64,000 nucleotides of DNA from Eubacterium_G segne (GTDB taxonomy: Bacteria > Bacillota > Clostridia > Lachnospirales > Lachnospiraceae). Positions 1-8,735 of the stretch are shown piece by piece. The notes under the pieces are model-generated. The model saw only the letters and a list, made by a program, of their open reading frames with translations, did not search any database and had not been told where the DNA came from. The stretch covers positions 124,001-188,000 of the forward strand of contig NZ_JACOOZ010000003.1 of NCBI RefSeq assembly GCF_014287775.1, in the 5' to 3' direction. The position numbers and the translations under genes were made by a program. Numbering within the stretch: the stretch's first letter is position 1; the number at the start of each line of letters is the position of its first letter.

Positions 1-51
1 TTAAAGACAAAATATTGTGACGGTTATTGGAAAGTGTGGTTAGAAAAGTAA
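1..51 (+). CDS. C-terminal end of a gene cut by the window edge
   Basis: Sixteen codons are open from base 1 to a TAA ending at 51, just before the next gene. The tail contains one Cys and several aromatic and basic residues (CDGYWKVWLEK). No function can be read from it; it is listed because the next gene follows closely, as in an operon. Confidence 0.4.
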   Translation, partial: LKTKYCDGYWKVWLEK

Positions 52-52
52 T

Positions 53-274
53 ATGTGTGAAATATGTCATCAAATACCGTGCGTACCGGGTTGTCCCAAC
101 TATGAACGACCACATAAAACTAGTAACCGCTGCCATTTTTGTAATGATTATATCTGCGTTGGCGATGATTATGTTGTTAATTGGCTTGGAATGACAGCCC
201 ATTATCAATGTATGTCTACCACCAAAGATGAACTTGAATGGTTGGGTTATGAAGTTAAAACTATGGATGAATAA
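53..274 (+). CDS. small Cys-rich zinc-ribbon-like protein
   Basis: A 73-aa protein with two Cys pairs near the N-terminus (CEIC at 2-5, then C10 and C14) and a second set (CHFC at 27-30, C35, C53), so one or two small zinc sites are likely. The pattern CxxC...CxxC with a following His/Cys resembles small phage zinc-ribbon proteins; the exact family is not recognised. It starts two bases after the preceding stop and reads in the same direction as the next genes. The role could be nucleic-acid or protein binding; that is inference. Confidence 0.65.
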   Translation: MCEICHQIPCVPGCPNYERPHKTSNRCHFCNDYICVGDDYVVNWLGMTAHYQCMSTTKDELEWLGYEVKTMDE

Positions 275-310
275 TGTGTCGTTTTTGAAAAATGTAGAAA
301 GGAATTAATC

Positions 311-631
311 ATGTATTGTTTTCAAAAGAAAGATGGAACTATTAAGAAACGTTATAAAGAAACTTTAAAATATATCACTACTTCAAGAATTAGACATAGT
401 AAGATTACTTGTGGAAATACTGAAGAAGTTGTCGATGAATATGATTGTTATGCCACTATTCCAAAGAAATTTACAGAATCCAGTAAAACATCTGTTATTA
501 AAAAGATCAATGAAATTTGTATGGAATTTAGTTGTCAATATAAAATTTGGTACAGTCACGATGATATTCAAATTGAATTTAACGGTGATAATGTTGAATT
601 CATGTTAAATAAAATAAAAAAATACTTATAA
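311..631 (+). CDS. hypothetical early phage protein
   Basis: A 106-aa, Lys-rich, soluble protein with no family recognised. The ATG is preceded by GAAAGGAATTAATC, giving a normal Shine-Dalgarno spacing. It lies 24 bases upstream of the polymerase-like gene and is probably co-transcribed with it. Antisense and shifted-frame ORFs inside it are shadows. Confidence 0.6.
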   Translation: MYCFQKKDGTIKKRYKETLKYITTSRIRHSKITCGNTEEVVDEYDCYATIPKKFTESSKTSVIKKINEICMEFSCQYKIWYSHDDIQIEFNGDNVEFMLNKIKKYL

Positions 632-655
632 AAGCATAACATAAAAGGAGGATAT

Positions 656-3172
656 ATGGCTGGTATTAGCGTACCTCAATACGAAATTTTTAAAATTGGA
701 ACAAATAAATTAAAATATTCTAATTGGGATTTACAGATTACAGAAAAGGAAGCCTTTAAATATCAAGAATTAATTTCATTGTTTCAAGGAAGACATTTCT
801 TGATTATGGCAAATAAAATATTACATAAGAATATAAATGAAATAGATTTTTCAAAAATTTTTATTCAAATCGTAATAGATAGAAAAACAGATTTTACAAG
901 AGCAACTGGTAAAAAAGGTATAACTGTTAATGGAATAAACTATAGACGTTTTGTTGGAACAACAGGAGGATTGAAAAATAATACTCTTCTCTTTTGTAAT
1001 TCACAATATATAGACAAGTTAAATGAACTATGTGAATGTAAAAGAAACCCAAAAGTAAAATTAGTGCCAGCAAAATATGAAGCATACAAAGCATTAACAT
1101 GTTCAGCTTCACAACCAATTTGTGATCCGCATGGGATTTTAGTTGTAAAAGATTGTATTACACAATATTTTGCAGATGTTATATCACTTGACGATAGCGA
1201 TGGTTCAAAAGAACCAACAAGAGAATTTATTAAAAATAAACCTCTTGAAAATAATGTATCAGACGGTTTTAATCTTTGTACTATTCAATATATGCAGCGG
1301 GTAACTGAATCGTTAGGTCTTGATTATATTCCTGGTGGTGTATGTTTAAGAAATGCATGGCTCAAAGGAATGCTCTATCCGTTTCCTATTTATGAATTTA
1401 TTGAAAAATATAATAATGGAAATTATATGATTGAAGATATTTGGGGTAATATTCAAGATATTCGTCAATGTGAGATGATTATTACAGAATCTTCTCTCAA
1501 ATTATGGGGGGCGTATGATAACATTGAGCAATATGTGAATGCATATAAGGAATGTGGATACGGATTTTCCGTAACAAAAATTTCACCACATGTTCTTGAG
1601 GAACAGAGAGAATTGAATTACCAGTATCTTCAGTCGTATGAATTTACAGATGAAGATATTGAGGAGTTGTGTGCGCCAACGATCAAATATCTAAAAGATG
1701 CGATGTGTGGTGACTACTCTTCTACTATTAAGTTTCTTGGAATCAATGAAAACACAGATGTAAATTCATGGCAACATGCTTTATATACAAGTGAATATAT
1801 GTTAGGAGATCCATATGTAATAGATTCAGTACATAGATACATCAAAAAGAAAATGAATGATGCAAAAATCGGCAAATTATTTGTAAACGGTAATTATCAG
1901 ATCGCAAGTGGTGATCCATTTGCTCTTATGCAATCTATTTGTGGATTGAAAGTTACTGGTTTATTAAAAGCAAATGAGTGTTATTCTAAATTCTGGATTG
2001 ATAAAAATGAGGAAGAAATTGTTCTTTTTAGAAGTCCAATGACAAGTCACAATAATATTCGCATGTGTAGTGTTAATAACTCAGAAGAATGCCAATATTG
2101 GTATCAATACATGAACACTATAATGATTATAAATGGTTGGGATTCGTTCTGTATGGCTGAGAATGGGGAAGATTGGGACTCGGATCTGAATTTTTCTACT
2201 AATAATCCAATTATGAAAAGAAGGTATAGATATTTACCCGCTATTGAATGTGTTCAAAGAAATGCAGAAAAAATTGTTGTTACCGAAGCTGCTGTTAAAA
2301 AGACAAATAAAGCAGGTATGGGAAATCAAGTTGGAACAATTACAAACTATGTCACATCTATGATGGAAGTTCAATCTCATTTCAAGAAAAATTCGCCTGA
2401 ATATAAAGAATTGGAATACAGAATTGAATGTGGTCAGCTCTATCAACAGAATGAATTGGATAAAATCAAGGGAATCATTGCAAAGCCTATGGAAAGCAGT
2501 TGGTATAATTTAGGTGCTTGCGGAGAGAATAAATATTTGCAGTCCCTTTGTGCATACAGAAAACCATATTTTATGATTTATGTTTACGATGAGACTAAAA
2601 GACAATATAAGCAATATATCAAAGAGAGTAATGCCAAGTGTTATGCTATCTATAAATGCTCTATTAAAGATTTGTATAATAATGACCATCTTACAGAAGA
2701 TCAAGAAGATTTTCTTTTCTGGTACGAGAGAAAAATGCCAGTTGGTACAGGGAACTGTTCTATGAATCAAATTTGTAAATATGTTGAAAGTCAATTAGAT
2801 GGTTACAAGTCTCAATTACATAAAGACTCTTCTTTTGACTATAACGTGTTAAAGGTAAAAAGACGTTGCACTGAAGAACATAGACAAGCACTTCGAGAAC
2901 TCGAACAATATTATTGTGAATGTGTTGCATCTTACAAAAAGAAACAGCATTTGAATGATAAGATGACTGCAAACGAAAATCGGAAATATTTGTGTAATTT
3001 TATCAAAGAAAAGGCAAAAATAATTTGTCCAAACGATGATGAGCGTATGAACATTATTCTTGATATTACTTATGGATATAGGGGTAATCGGCAGTTTTGT
3101 TGGGACTGCATAGGAGAACTAATTATTAAACGTTTAGAAGAAATGGAGGAAAATTTTGTATATACTGAATGA
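656..3172 (+). CDS. divergent two-barrel RNA polymerase-like protein (YonO/QDE-1 type)
   Basis: This 838-aa protein has, in the right order, features of the single-chain double-psi-beta-barrel polymerases (phage YonO, eukaryotic RdRP/QDE-1, and the catalytic barrel of beta'). An Arg-x-Pro block (R459, P461, followed by SHNN) comes before an acidic triad D506-W-D508-S-D510 within NGEDWDSDLNFSTNN, equivalent to the metal-binding DxDGD. Then comes GMGNQVGTITN (554-564), which resembles the RdRP motif LGxIxN, and a following helix with GQLYQQNELDKIKG. The canonical Gly of DxDGD is Ser here. The start ATG has a strong AAAGGAGG. The likely role is transcription of phage late genes. Alternative: an inactive or unrelated enzyme with chance motifs; structure prediction would settle it. 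Confidence 0.62.
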   Translation: MAGISVPQYEIFKIGTNKLKYSNWDLQITEKEAFKYQELISLFQGRHFLIMANKILHKNINEIDFSKIFIQIVIDRKTDFTRATGKKGITVNGINYRRFVGTTGGLKNNTLLFCNSQYIDKLNELCECKRNPKVKLVPAKYEAYKALTCSASQPICDPHGILVVKDCITQYFADVISLDDSDGSKEPTREFIKNKPLENNVSDGFNLCTIQYMQRVTESLGLDYIPGGVCLRNAWLKGMLYPFPIYEFIEKYNNGNYMIEDIWGNIQDIRQCEMIITESSLKLWGAYDNIEQYVNAYKECGYGFSVTKISPHVLEEQRELNYQYLQSYEFTDEDIEELCAPTIKYLKDAMCGDYSSTIKFLGINENTDVNSWQHALYTSEYMLGDPYVIDSVHRYIKKKMNDAKIGKLFVNGNYQIASGDPFALMQSICGLKVTGLLKANECYSKFWIDKNEEEIVLFRSPMTSHNNIRMCSVNNSEECQYWYQYMNTIMIINGWDSFCMAENGEDWDSDLNFSTNNPIMKRRYRYLPAIECVQRNAEKIVVTEAAVKKTNKAGMGNQVGTITNYVTSMMEVQSHFKKNSPEYKELEYRIECGQLYQQNELDKIKGIIAKPMESSWYNLGACGENKYLQSLCAYRKPYFMIYVYDETKRQYKQYIKESNAKCYAIYKCSIKDLYNNDHLTEDQEDFLFWYERKMPVGTGNCSMNQICKYVESQLDGYKSQLHKDSSFDYNVLKVKRRCTEEHRQALRELEQYYCECVASYKKKQHLNDKMTANENRKYLCNFIKEKAKIICPNDDERMNIILDITYGYRGNRQFCWDCIGELIIKRLEEMEENFVYTE

Positions 3173-3917
3173 AAAAAAATATATTAGAGAGGTATTAGCG
3201 TCTGGCAACAAACCAGACAATATCTCGAATGGATATCTAATAACACTGATTACCAAATATTATTTTGACAGAGGGAAAAATCCAAACGCGCTAATTGATA
3301 TAGTCAAGCAAAAGATGCTTGAATTTAATATTGAAGGTTATCAAGAATATAGATATGCCAATAAAATCAAAAAATCATGCACTGAGCTATATGAATCAGA
3401 ATCAAAGAATCTCTTTAGGGAACTTGAATACGTTCCTATCTATGAAAAAGAATTAAAAGTCGTGGAATCTCTTCCAAATGATCGCCAAAAGAAATTTATG
3501 TTTACATTATTTGCTATAGCAAGATATATGAATTGTGAAGGCTGGATAAATAAAAAAGACTCAAAAGGTCTTTCTGAAGTATTTAAACTTGCTAACGTTA
3601 CTCTCTCATCTGAGAAAAAGAATAAATTACTATATGAATTATATAGCAATGGGTATATTCATTTTGGTAAAAAGGTAAATAATCTTAATATAAGAGTTGA
3701 TTTAAGCGACACTAATGATGACATCGCTTATAAAATCATTAAATTTGAAAATATTGGAAATCAATATATAGGTAATTTTAAAAAGGGTTATAAGCAATGC
3801 AAATGCTGTGGAAAAAAGATAAAAGATACAGGAAATAAAAAAATGTATTGTAAAAAATGTGCGGAAGAAAAACAATTAGAATCTGATAGAAAATATAAAA
3901 ATAAGACGAGAAATTGA
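3156..3917 (+). CDS. hypothetical protein with C-terminal zinc ribbon
   Basis: A 253-aa protein starting at TTG behind GGAGGAAAATT and overlapping the end of the polymerase-like gene by 17 bases, which indicates translational coupling. The body is Lys/Glu-rich and helical. The C-terminus has CKCCGKKI...CKKC, a four-Cys zinc ribbon as found in replication and transcription accessory proteins. Coupling suggests it works with, or is dosed with, the 838-aa protein. A weak CCTT/AAGG hairpin with a T-run follows at 3950-3970. The family is not recognised. Confidence 0.65.
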   Translation: MYILNEKKYIREVLASGNKPDNISNGYLITLITKYYFDRGKNPNALIDIVKQKMLEFNIEGYQEYRYANKIKKSCTELYESESKNLFRELEYVPIYEKELKVVESLPNDRQKKFMFTLFAIARYMNCEGWINKKDSKGLSEVFKLANVTLSSEKKNKLLYELYSNGYIHFGKKVNNLNIRVDLSDTNDDIAYKIIKFENIGNQYIGNFKKGYKQCKCCGKKIKDTGNKKMYCKKCAEEKQLESDRKYKNKTRN

Positions 3918-3949
3918 TTTTTGTCGATAAATAGAAAACTCCATTTTCC

Positions 3950-3970
3950 CCTTAAAAACAAGGCTTTTTT
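3950..3970 (+). terminator. weak intrinsic terminator after the polymerase operon
   Basis: A short CCTT/AAGG hairpin followed by CTTTTTT, located 33 bases after the stop of the preceding gene and before the large RNA gene. The stem is short, so read-through is likely. Confidence 0.35.
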
Positions 3971-4029
3971 GTGCATTTTTTACAAAAAATTCGTTTTTCT
4001 TTGAATGGTATATAGTAACATATATACAA

Positions 4030-5153
4030 TTTCAAATACAAAAACGATTGTCTTGGAAGAAACAAACCGACAATCTTTGTATGTCTGTTTTGCTACTTTT
4101 CAAGTAGCATTACAGACTAAAATTTATAGATAAAACTTTGCCTATAGGGTATTAATTACATACTTTGTCTTAAGTGACATTAATTCACGCAATTATTCAT
4201 ATTGTGTACTCTTTTCTTGTTGGTGACTGTACTACTGTTCTGGTAGTATGGTTGCCGACTATTCAAAAAAATATCGCAGACGAGTGTAAAGGAAGCATGC
4301 GTGGCTCATACTCACGAGGAATACGTTCAATTCGTATGTCTGCAATTCTCCTACTATGTAGGAATGGCTGGTTTCGGGTCATGAGATGTAAATCTCAAAA
4401 TAAGCGTGGTGACACGTATAAAGTGAGTATATCATGTATATATGCTTGCGACTACGGTTAGTAGTTTGACGGAAAACACATAGGATTTATACCTAATCTT
4501 CTATTCAAGGGCGACTGTTGGCGAATATGATTAGGTAGGTGTCATGGAAAAGGCACTGAACATAGAAATATGGGGATGATCCGTGTATAAATGGTGCGAA
4601 TTCCGCAAGAATTAGTGCTGTTTAAATTGTCATAAAAGCATCTCAAGTCGAAAGATAGGTGTTTTGTGATGAAGTGTTTCGATAGCAAGAAAGACAGGAT
4701 GGTGATAACTGGGCTGTACTCAAAAGGTACGGATGGTTAAACGTACACCTCATCGTCCATATTTAGGTACATACTTTAATGCTTTGTAAGTCTTGTAGAA
4801 GAATTAATATTTTATATACAGCAAAAGTGTGTGCGACTTTAGAGAAACAAACAACTTATTCATCTGCAATATGATGATATATAGCACTCGCAAGGTACTA
4901 TATAAGAAAGTACAAGTAGACGCAACCGTAAGAGATTCGCATTCTCTGAACCTCGCAAGGGACGATGTATCAAAAGAAAATCTATAATACTCTAAAGTAA
5001 GAGTTTACCAATTTTCACAAAATTGGCGTTGTTGCTACCTACTGTCTAATCGACAGTGTGATAAGTTGTGTCCAACCACAATAAATGGTAGCGTAATGAG
5101 TCAATATCTCAGCTCATATTAAATAAAAGTCTCGTGTTTTACACGGGATTTTT
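4030..5153 (+). ncRNA. large structured non-coding RNA (GOLLD/ROOL-like candidate)
   Basis: About 1.1 kb without any convincing ORF but full of nested hairpins. Examples are GATTGTC 4046-4052 with GACAATC 4069-4075; TGCTACT 4091-4097 with AGTAGCA 4103-4109, enclosed by GTCTGT/ACAGAC; and many GNRA-like or GAAA loops. A promoter-like TTGAAT...TATACA lies near 4000-4027 and a strong terminator at 5130-5153; tRNA-Asn begins 7 bases later. Known giant phage RNAs of the GOLLD and ROOL classes have this setting: prophage, no ORF, hundreds of bases long, next to tRNA genes. Class membership is inference. The only long ORF inside (4174-4461) has no RBS and an unnatural composition. Confidence 0.7.
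5130..5153 (+). terminator. intrinsic terminator of the large RNA
   Basis: TCTCGTGT pairs with ACACGGGA (one G-U pair) over a three-base loop and is followed by TTTTT. It separates the large RNA from tRNA-Asn. Confidence 0.8.
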
Positions 5154-5159
5154 CATTTT

Positions 5160-5231
5160 TGGCATATAGAACAATGGTAGTTCAGCGCACTGTTAATGCG
5201 AAAGTTGCAGGTTCAAATCCTGCTATGCCAG
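5160..5231 (+). tRNA. tRNA-Asn (GTT)
   Basis: Acceptor TGGCATA pairs perfectly with TATGCCA. The anticodon loop is CTGTTAA (anticodon GTT) on a GCGCA/TGCG stem, and the T-arm is GCAGG-TTCAAAT-CCTGC. No CCA is encoded. Asn codons (AAT/AAC) are frequent in this AT-rich phage. Confidence 0.93.
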
Positions 5232-5280
5232 TTCTCTTCCACTACTTGTGGAAAATATATTATAAAGGATGTGAATTAAC

Positions 5281-5454
5281 ATAATTCAGATTAGTAAAAA
5301 CGAAGCCTTAGAATTAAATTCTATGGGATTTAAATTTGGTGACAGCGAAATGCTTCATAAGTCAAAAACACGTCATCCAAAGTATTATCTTACAGAAAAT
5401 CCAAGAGCCTTGAGAACTTTAAATAAAATCAGAAAAAACAAAATCGTCAGATAG
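5281..5454 (+). CDS. small phage protein with apparent ATA start
   Basis: A 57-aa frame open from ATA, ending RKNKIVR. It resembles a small family common in Clostridial phages (pattern xISKxEAxxLNxxG...HxxxKHPxYYLxE...LxxIR). No ATG/GTG/TTG lies at a usable distance. The upstream AAAGGATGTGA matches the full anti-Shine-Dalgarno and sits 6 bases before ATA. The internal ATG (codon 15) has no RBS and would remove the conserved N-terminus. Function unknown. Confidence 0.65.
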   Translation: MIQISKNEALELNSMGFKFGDSEMLHKSKTRHPKYYLTENPRALRTLNKIRKNKIVR

Positions 5455-5486
5455 ACGAAATATATAAGGAAAGGTGGTCGAAAACC

Positions 5487-6719
5487 ATCGGAAAGAAATT
5501 TTTCTTAGATACAAATGCTATCTTAAAATTAAAAGATAATGCATTTGAAAATCATTTTATTATTAGTTCTGTAACATTAGAAGAACTAGAATCTATTAAA
5601 ATATCTTCAAAAAAAGACGAAGAAGTCAAATATAGTTCCAGAAAAGTTTTACATTTATTAGACGAAAATACTGATAAATATGATGTAATTATTTATGACA
5701 ACACAATTGAAAACCACATACTTGCTAACAATATGGAAATTACACCAGATACAAAAATAGTTGGATGTTGTTCTTTTGCCGAAAAAATATATCCAAATGA
5801 TGAACTAGTTTTTGTTACTAATGATATTGCGTGCAAAATGATTGCAAGTAAGATATTTAATTTATCTGTTGAAAGTATTTCTGAGAATAATACAGATATT
5901 TATAAAGGTTATCGTGAAGTAACTTTAAATGAAGAAAAAATGGCTCATTTTTATGAAAACTTAAATGAGAACACGTTAAATTTATTAACAAACGAATATG
6001 TCATTCTCAAAGATTTAAACAATAACGTTGTTGATAAATTAAAATGGGATGGAGAAACTTATCAAACAATCAGGTGTAAACCTTATAAATCAAACTCGTT
6101 TGGGACGCTTAAACCATTAGACGATATCCAAGCTTTTGCCATGGATTCAATCAACACTAATGATATTACTGTGTTATATGGCAAAGCAGGAAGTGGTAAA
6201 ACTACTCTTCCACTTAATTATATTATGCAGGAAATTGAAAAAGGCAGATATAAAAAATGTTATATAATTTATTCTTATGAACCATTAAAGGGTGCCAAAA
6301 CACTTGGGTTTGAAAAGGGCGACCATATTACAAAATTAATTTACTCTGCTTCTATTGGCAACATACTTTCATCTAAATTCGGAGATATTCAGCAAGTTGA
6401 ATATATGATAGATAGAGATATGTTAGAGATTATTCCTACTGCAAATATACGTGGTTGGGAGTGTCCAGAAAACAGTATTTTACTCTCCACAGAAAGTCAG
6501 AACTTAGATGTTTATACTCTCAAAACAATTATTCAGCGTTGCAAGTCTGGTTGTAAACAGATTTATGAAGGGGATGTAATTGAACAGAAAGATACTAATG
6601 TTCAAAACATTGGTATGAATCGTTTAATCGAAGTATTTAAAGGACACAAAAGTTTTGGCTGCGTTAAGTTAAAAAATAATTATAGATCAGAACTCAGTGA
6701 GTTGGCTGATTTGATGTAA
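5487..6719 (+). CDS. PIN domain-PhoH family ATPase, apparent ATC start
   Basis: The frame encodes an N-terminal PIN nuclease-like domain starting KKFFLDTNAIL (D8) and a C-terminal PhoH-type P-loop domain with Walker A GKAGSGKTT (232-240). It ends ENNYRSELSELADLM, the usual end of the family. PIN-PhoH proteins are RNA helicase/nuclease-like ATPases found in bacteria and many phages. The first ATG (5733) would cut off the PIN domain. The only start fitting the Shine-Dalgarno (GGAAAGGTGGTC, 6-base gap) is ATC at 5487, giving 410 aa. The TnpB element begins directly after the stop. Confidence 0.85.
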   Translation: MGKKFFLDTNAILKLKDNAFENHFIISSVTLEELESIKISSKKDEEVKYSSRKVLHLLDENTDKYDVIIYDNTIENHILANNMEITPDTKIVGCCSFAEKIYPNDELVFVTNDIACKMIASKIFNLSVESISENNTDIYKGYREVTLNEEKMAHFYENLNENTLNLLTNEYVILKDLNNNVVDKLKWDGETYQTIRCKPYKSNSFGTLKPLDDIQAFAMDSINTNDITVLYGKAGSGKTTLPLNYIMQEIEKGRYKKCYIIYSYEPLKGAKTLGFEKGDHITKLIYSASIGNILSSKFGDIQQVEYMIDRDMLEIIPTANIRGWECPENSILLSTESQNLDVYTLKTIIQRCKSGCKQIYEGDVIEQKDTNVQNIGMNRLIEVFKGHKSFGCVKLKNNYRSELSELADLM

Positions 6720-6732
6720 CTGTGAACGCACA

Positions 6733-6752
6733 CTCGTGACTTTAGTCATGAG
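6733..6752. repeat. left-end subterminal palindrome of the TnpB element
   Basis: An 8-bp inverted repeat (CTCGTGAC and GTCATGAG, one G-T pair) around a TTTA loop, 48 bases before the tnpB start. It pairs with the similar right-end palindrome. Confidence 0.6.
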
Positions 6753-6800
6753 TAAGTGAGCGAAATAGAGAATAATATAATGAGAGGAGGATATTTGTCA

Positions 6801-8138
6801 ATGAAAGTATATTCATCGTATAAAGTAAAAATCAAAAATTACAACAAGATATTTAATGATACAGTAAAGATATATCGTGAAGCAGTATCCTTCTTTATAA
6901 ATATTTGTGATAAAGAATGGGTCATATTGAAAGACATAAAGAATCTTGAGCGTTGCAGAGAAATTGAGAGATTATCTCTATCTACTAAAAAGAATCCGAA
7001 TCCAAAATACGATTTCAATGCAATGTTTTATAAGATGCCATCTTATCTAAGGCGCTCCGCTATTAATATAGCTACAGGATGTTATTCTTCTTATTATTCT
7101 AATTTTCAGAATTGGGAAGAAAACACAACAGGTAAAAAACCAATCTTACAATTGGACAGAAGTGTTATGCCAGTATTATATAAAGATAATATGTATATTC
7201 GTACTGATGAAACTCATGCTCAAATCAAAATCTTTCACAAGAATGATTGGGTTTGGTTGAATGTGGAATTAAAAAATCAGGATGTGAAATACATTCAGAA
7301 ACATTGTAAATTGAAAAAAGAATATGTTCCAACGTTAAAGAAACAAGGAAAATGTTGGTATCTTGTATTTCCATTTTCAGACGATGCGAAATTTCAAAAA
7401 GTAGATATTCAAGATCAGATTATTTGTGCAGTTGATTTAGGATTAAATAATAATGCAACCTGTTCAATAATGCAGAGTGATGGAACTGTCGTTGGAAGAA
7501 AATTTATCAATCTTGCAACAGAAAAAGACCATTTATACAAAGCATTAAACAGAATTAAGAAAGCACAACAAAATGGTACAAGAAAATGTCCTACTCTTTG
7601 GAAACACGTAAATGATTTAAACACAGATATTAGTCGTAAGGCGGCAAAAGGAATTATAGACTTTGCAGTTCTATACAATGCGGATGTTATTGTATTTGAG
7701 TTCTTAGATACACAAGGTAAGAAATCTGGAAAAGGTAAACAAAAACTTGCTTTGTGGCGTAAGAAAGAAATTCAAAGAATCGTGGAACATCATGCTCACA
7801 TTTTAGGAATAAGAATTAGTAGGATTTGTGCTTGGAACACAAGTAGATTAGCATTTGATGGTTCTGGCAGAGTAGAAAGAGGAACTTATATTCAAAATGG
7901 TAAAGAAAAGTATAACTACTCTATCTGTACTTTTCAAAATGGTAAACAATACCATTGTGATTTAAACGCAACTTATAATATTGGAGCAAGATATTTTATA
8001 AGAGAACTTTTAAAATCCGACTCAGTGATGAGAAGGTTGCCTAGTCAGACAAAAGATTCTGATTATGGTACGGGAACAACACGCACTTTGTCTACGTTAA
8101 TTAGACTTAATGCGGATTTATGTGGTATAGCTGCATAA
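6801..8138 (+). CDS. tnpB: TnpB-family RNA-guided nuclease
   Basis: A 445-aa protein of the OrfB/TnpB family. The RuvC residues are intact: D212 (AVDLGLNN), E300 (VIVFEF) and D387 (HCDLNATYNIGAR), so cleavage activity is plausible. The usual C-terminal zinc finger with two CxxC pairs is eroded; only single Cys residues remain (C343, C376, C386). The start at 6801 is preceded by GAGAGGAGG at correct spacing; the earlier ATG at 6756 has no RBS. Known TnpBs cut target DNA with a guide made from the element's right end; some phage copies have been recruited as regulators. Its position in an early operon would allow either. Confidence 0.88.
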   Translation: MKVYSSYKVKIKNYNKIFNDTVKIYREAVSFFINICDKEWVILKDIKNLERCREIERLSLSTKKNPNPKYDFNAMFYKMPSYLRRSAINIATGCYSSYYSNFQNWEENTTGKKPILQLDRSVMPVLYKDNMYIRTDETHAQIKIFHKNDWVWLNVELKNQDVKYIQKHCKLKKEYVPTLKKQGKCWYLVFPFSDDAKFQKVDIQDQIICAVDLGLNNNATCSIMQSDGTVVGRKFINLATEKDHLYKALNRIKKAQQNGTRKCPTLWKHVNDLNTDISRKAAKGIIDFAVLYNADVIVFEFLDTQGKKSGKGKQKLALWRKKEIQRIVEHHAHILGIRISRICAWNTSRLAFDGSGRVERGTYIQNGKEKYNYSICTFQNGKQYHCDLNATYNIGARYFIRELLKSDSVMRRLPSQTKDSDYGTGTTRTLSTLIRLNADLCGIAA

Positions 8139-8195
8139 TATCTGAGTTAAGAACTGTATAGTAGATAAGTAATCCGATTTCTAAAGAATTGGAAG

Positions 8196-8215
8196 CACGT
8201 CACTTTAGTGGTGTG
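8196..8215. repeat. right-end palindrome of the TnpB element / guide-RNA hairpin
   Basis: CACGTCAC and GTGGTGTG pair around TTTA. It lies 58 bases after the tnpB stop, where the 3' hairpin of the guide RNA scaffold is expected. Confidence 0.55.
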
Positions 8216-8240
8216 AGTGCTCACGTAGAGGTAATTGCCT

Positions 8241-8474
8241 ATGAAGAAATATATTTTAGGTTTTGTAACAGGTGTGTGCTTATTGCCAATTTGGGATTCT
8301 CTCACAGAACTATTGCAAGTGGCATTGGAAGTACCAAAAGGTAAGTTAAGCAAAAAAGTTATAAAAATAAACAATGAACTTCAAGATATTCAAGAACAGT
8401 CTGAGCCGGTTAATACTTGCGCTATTGGTTTTCAGATTCCTGATGAAGAATATTATGAAGATGATGATTTTTAG
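8241..8474 (+). CDS. small membrane-anchored hypothetical protein
   Basis: A 77-aa protein with a hydrophobic N-terminal segment (ILGFVTGVCLLPIW, residues 4-17) and an acidic tail (EEYYEDDDF). It may be a short membrane anchor with a cytosolic tail. Start ATG 8241 is preceded by AGAGG; an in-frame TTG lies at 8235. A T-tailed hairpin overlaps the stop. Function unknown. Confidence 0.6.
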   Translation: MKKYILGFVTGVCLLPIWDSLTELLQVALEVPKGKLSKKVIKINNELQDIQEQSEPVNTCAIGFQIPDEEYYEDDDF

Positions 8475-8498
8475 AGAGTTGTTCTACTCTCTTATTTT
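8474..8498 (+). terminator. intrinsic terminator
   Basis: GAGAGT/ACTCTC stem with a short loop, followed by TTATTTT, overlapping the stop of the upstream gene. Confidence 0.6.
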
Positions 8499-8519
8499 AG
8501 TTGTGAAAGGATGAAAAGG

Positions 8520-8720
8520 ATGAATTTTACATATAAAAAGACTACAACTACTGCAATGAAAATAGCAGGAATTATAAATACAGACACAATGACAATTGAT
8601 GTAGATGGTGAAGAAAAGAAACTTTCTACTCTTCTTTCAGATTTTGATGGTGCTGCCATTGAAATTAATGTGAAAGTTAAAGACGAAGAAGAACTTGATG
8701 AGCCTATAGAAGAAGAATAG
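8520..8720 (+). CDS. YonK-like small protein
   Basis: A 66-aa protein with a beta-strand-rich core (KIAGIINTDTMTIDV...LSTLLSDFDGAAIEINV) and an acidic tail. The layout (xxxGxI...LSxFxGxxIxIxVKxxxEL) resembles SPbeta YonK. Two in-frame ATGs exist (8511 and 8520); 8520 has the better spacing from GAAAGG. It is followed by a metallophosphoesterase gene, as I recall for the SPbeta yonK-yonJ neighbourhood. Function unknown; the YonK assignment rests on pattern only. Confidence 0.6.
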   Translation: MNFTYKKTTTTAMKIAGIINTDTMTIDVDGEEKKLSTLLSDFDGAAIEINVKVKDEEELDEPIEEE

Positions 8721-8735
8721 AGAGTTGGTGAGTAA

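Larger units (their letters stand above)
6722..8240 (+). mobile_element. IS200/IS605-type element with tnpB only
   Basis: The element contains tnpB but no tnpA. Its ends are marked by two related subterminal palindromes with identical TTTA loops. The left one (6733-6752) has 8-bp arms around TTTA; the right one (8196-8215) has CACGTCAC and GTGGTGTG arms. It sits between the PhoH stop and the next small gene and interrupts no reading frame. Lacking TnpA, it depends on a transposase elsewhere or is domesticated. The guide RNA would be expected from the 3' end of tnpB through the right palindrome (about 8050-8240). Exact ends are not determined. Confidence 0.7.

Noticed and set aside
4174..4461. 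95-aa plus-strand ORF inside the large RNA gene
   Set aside because: No RBS, odd composition and overlap with paired RNA arms; explained by the structured RNA.
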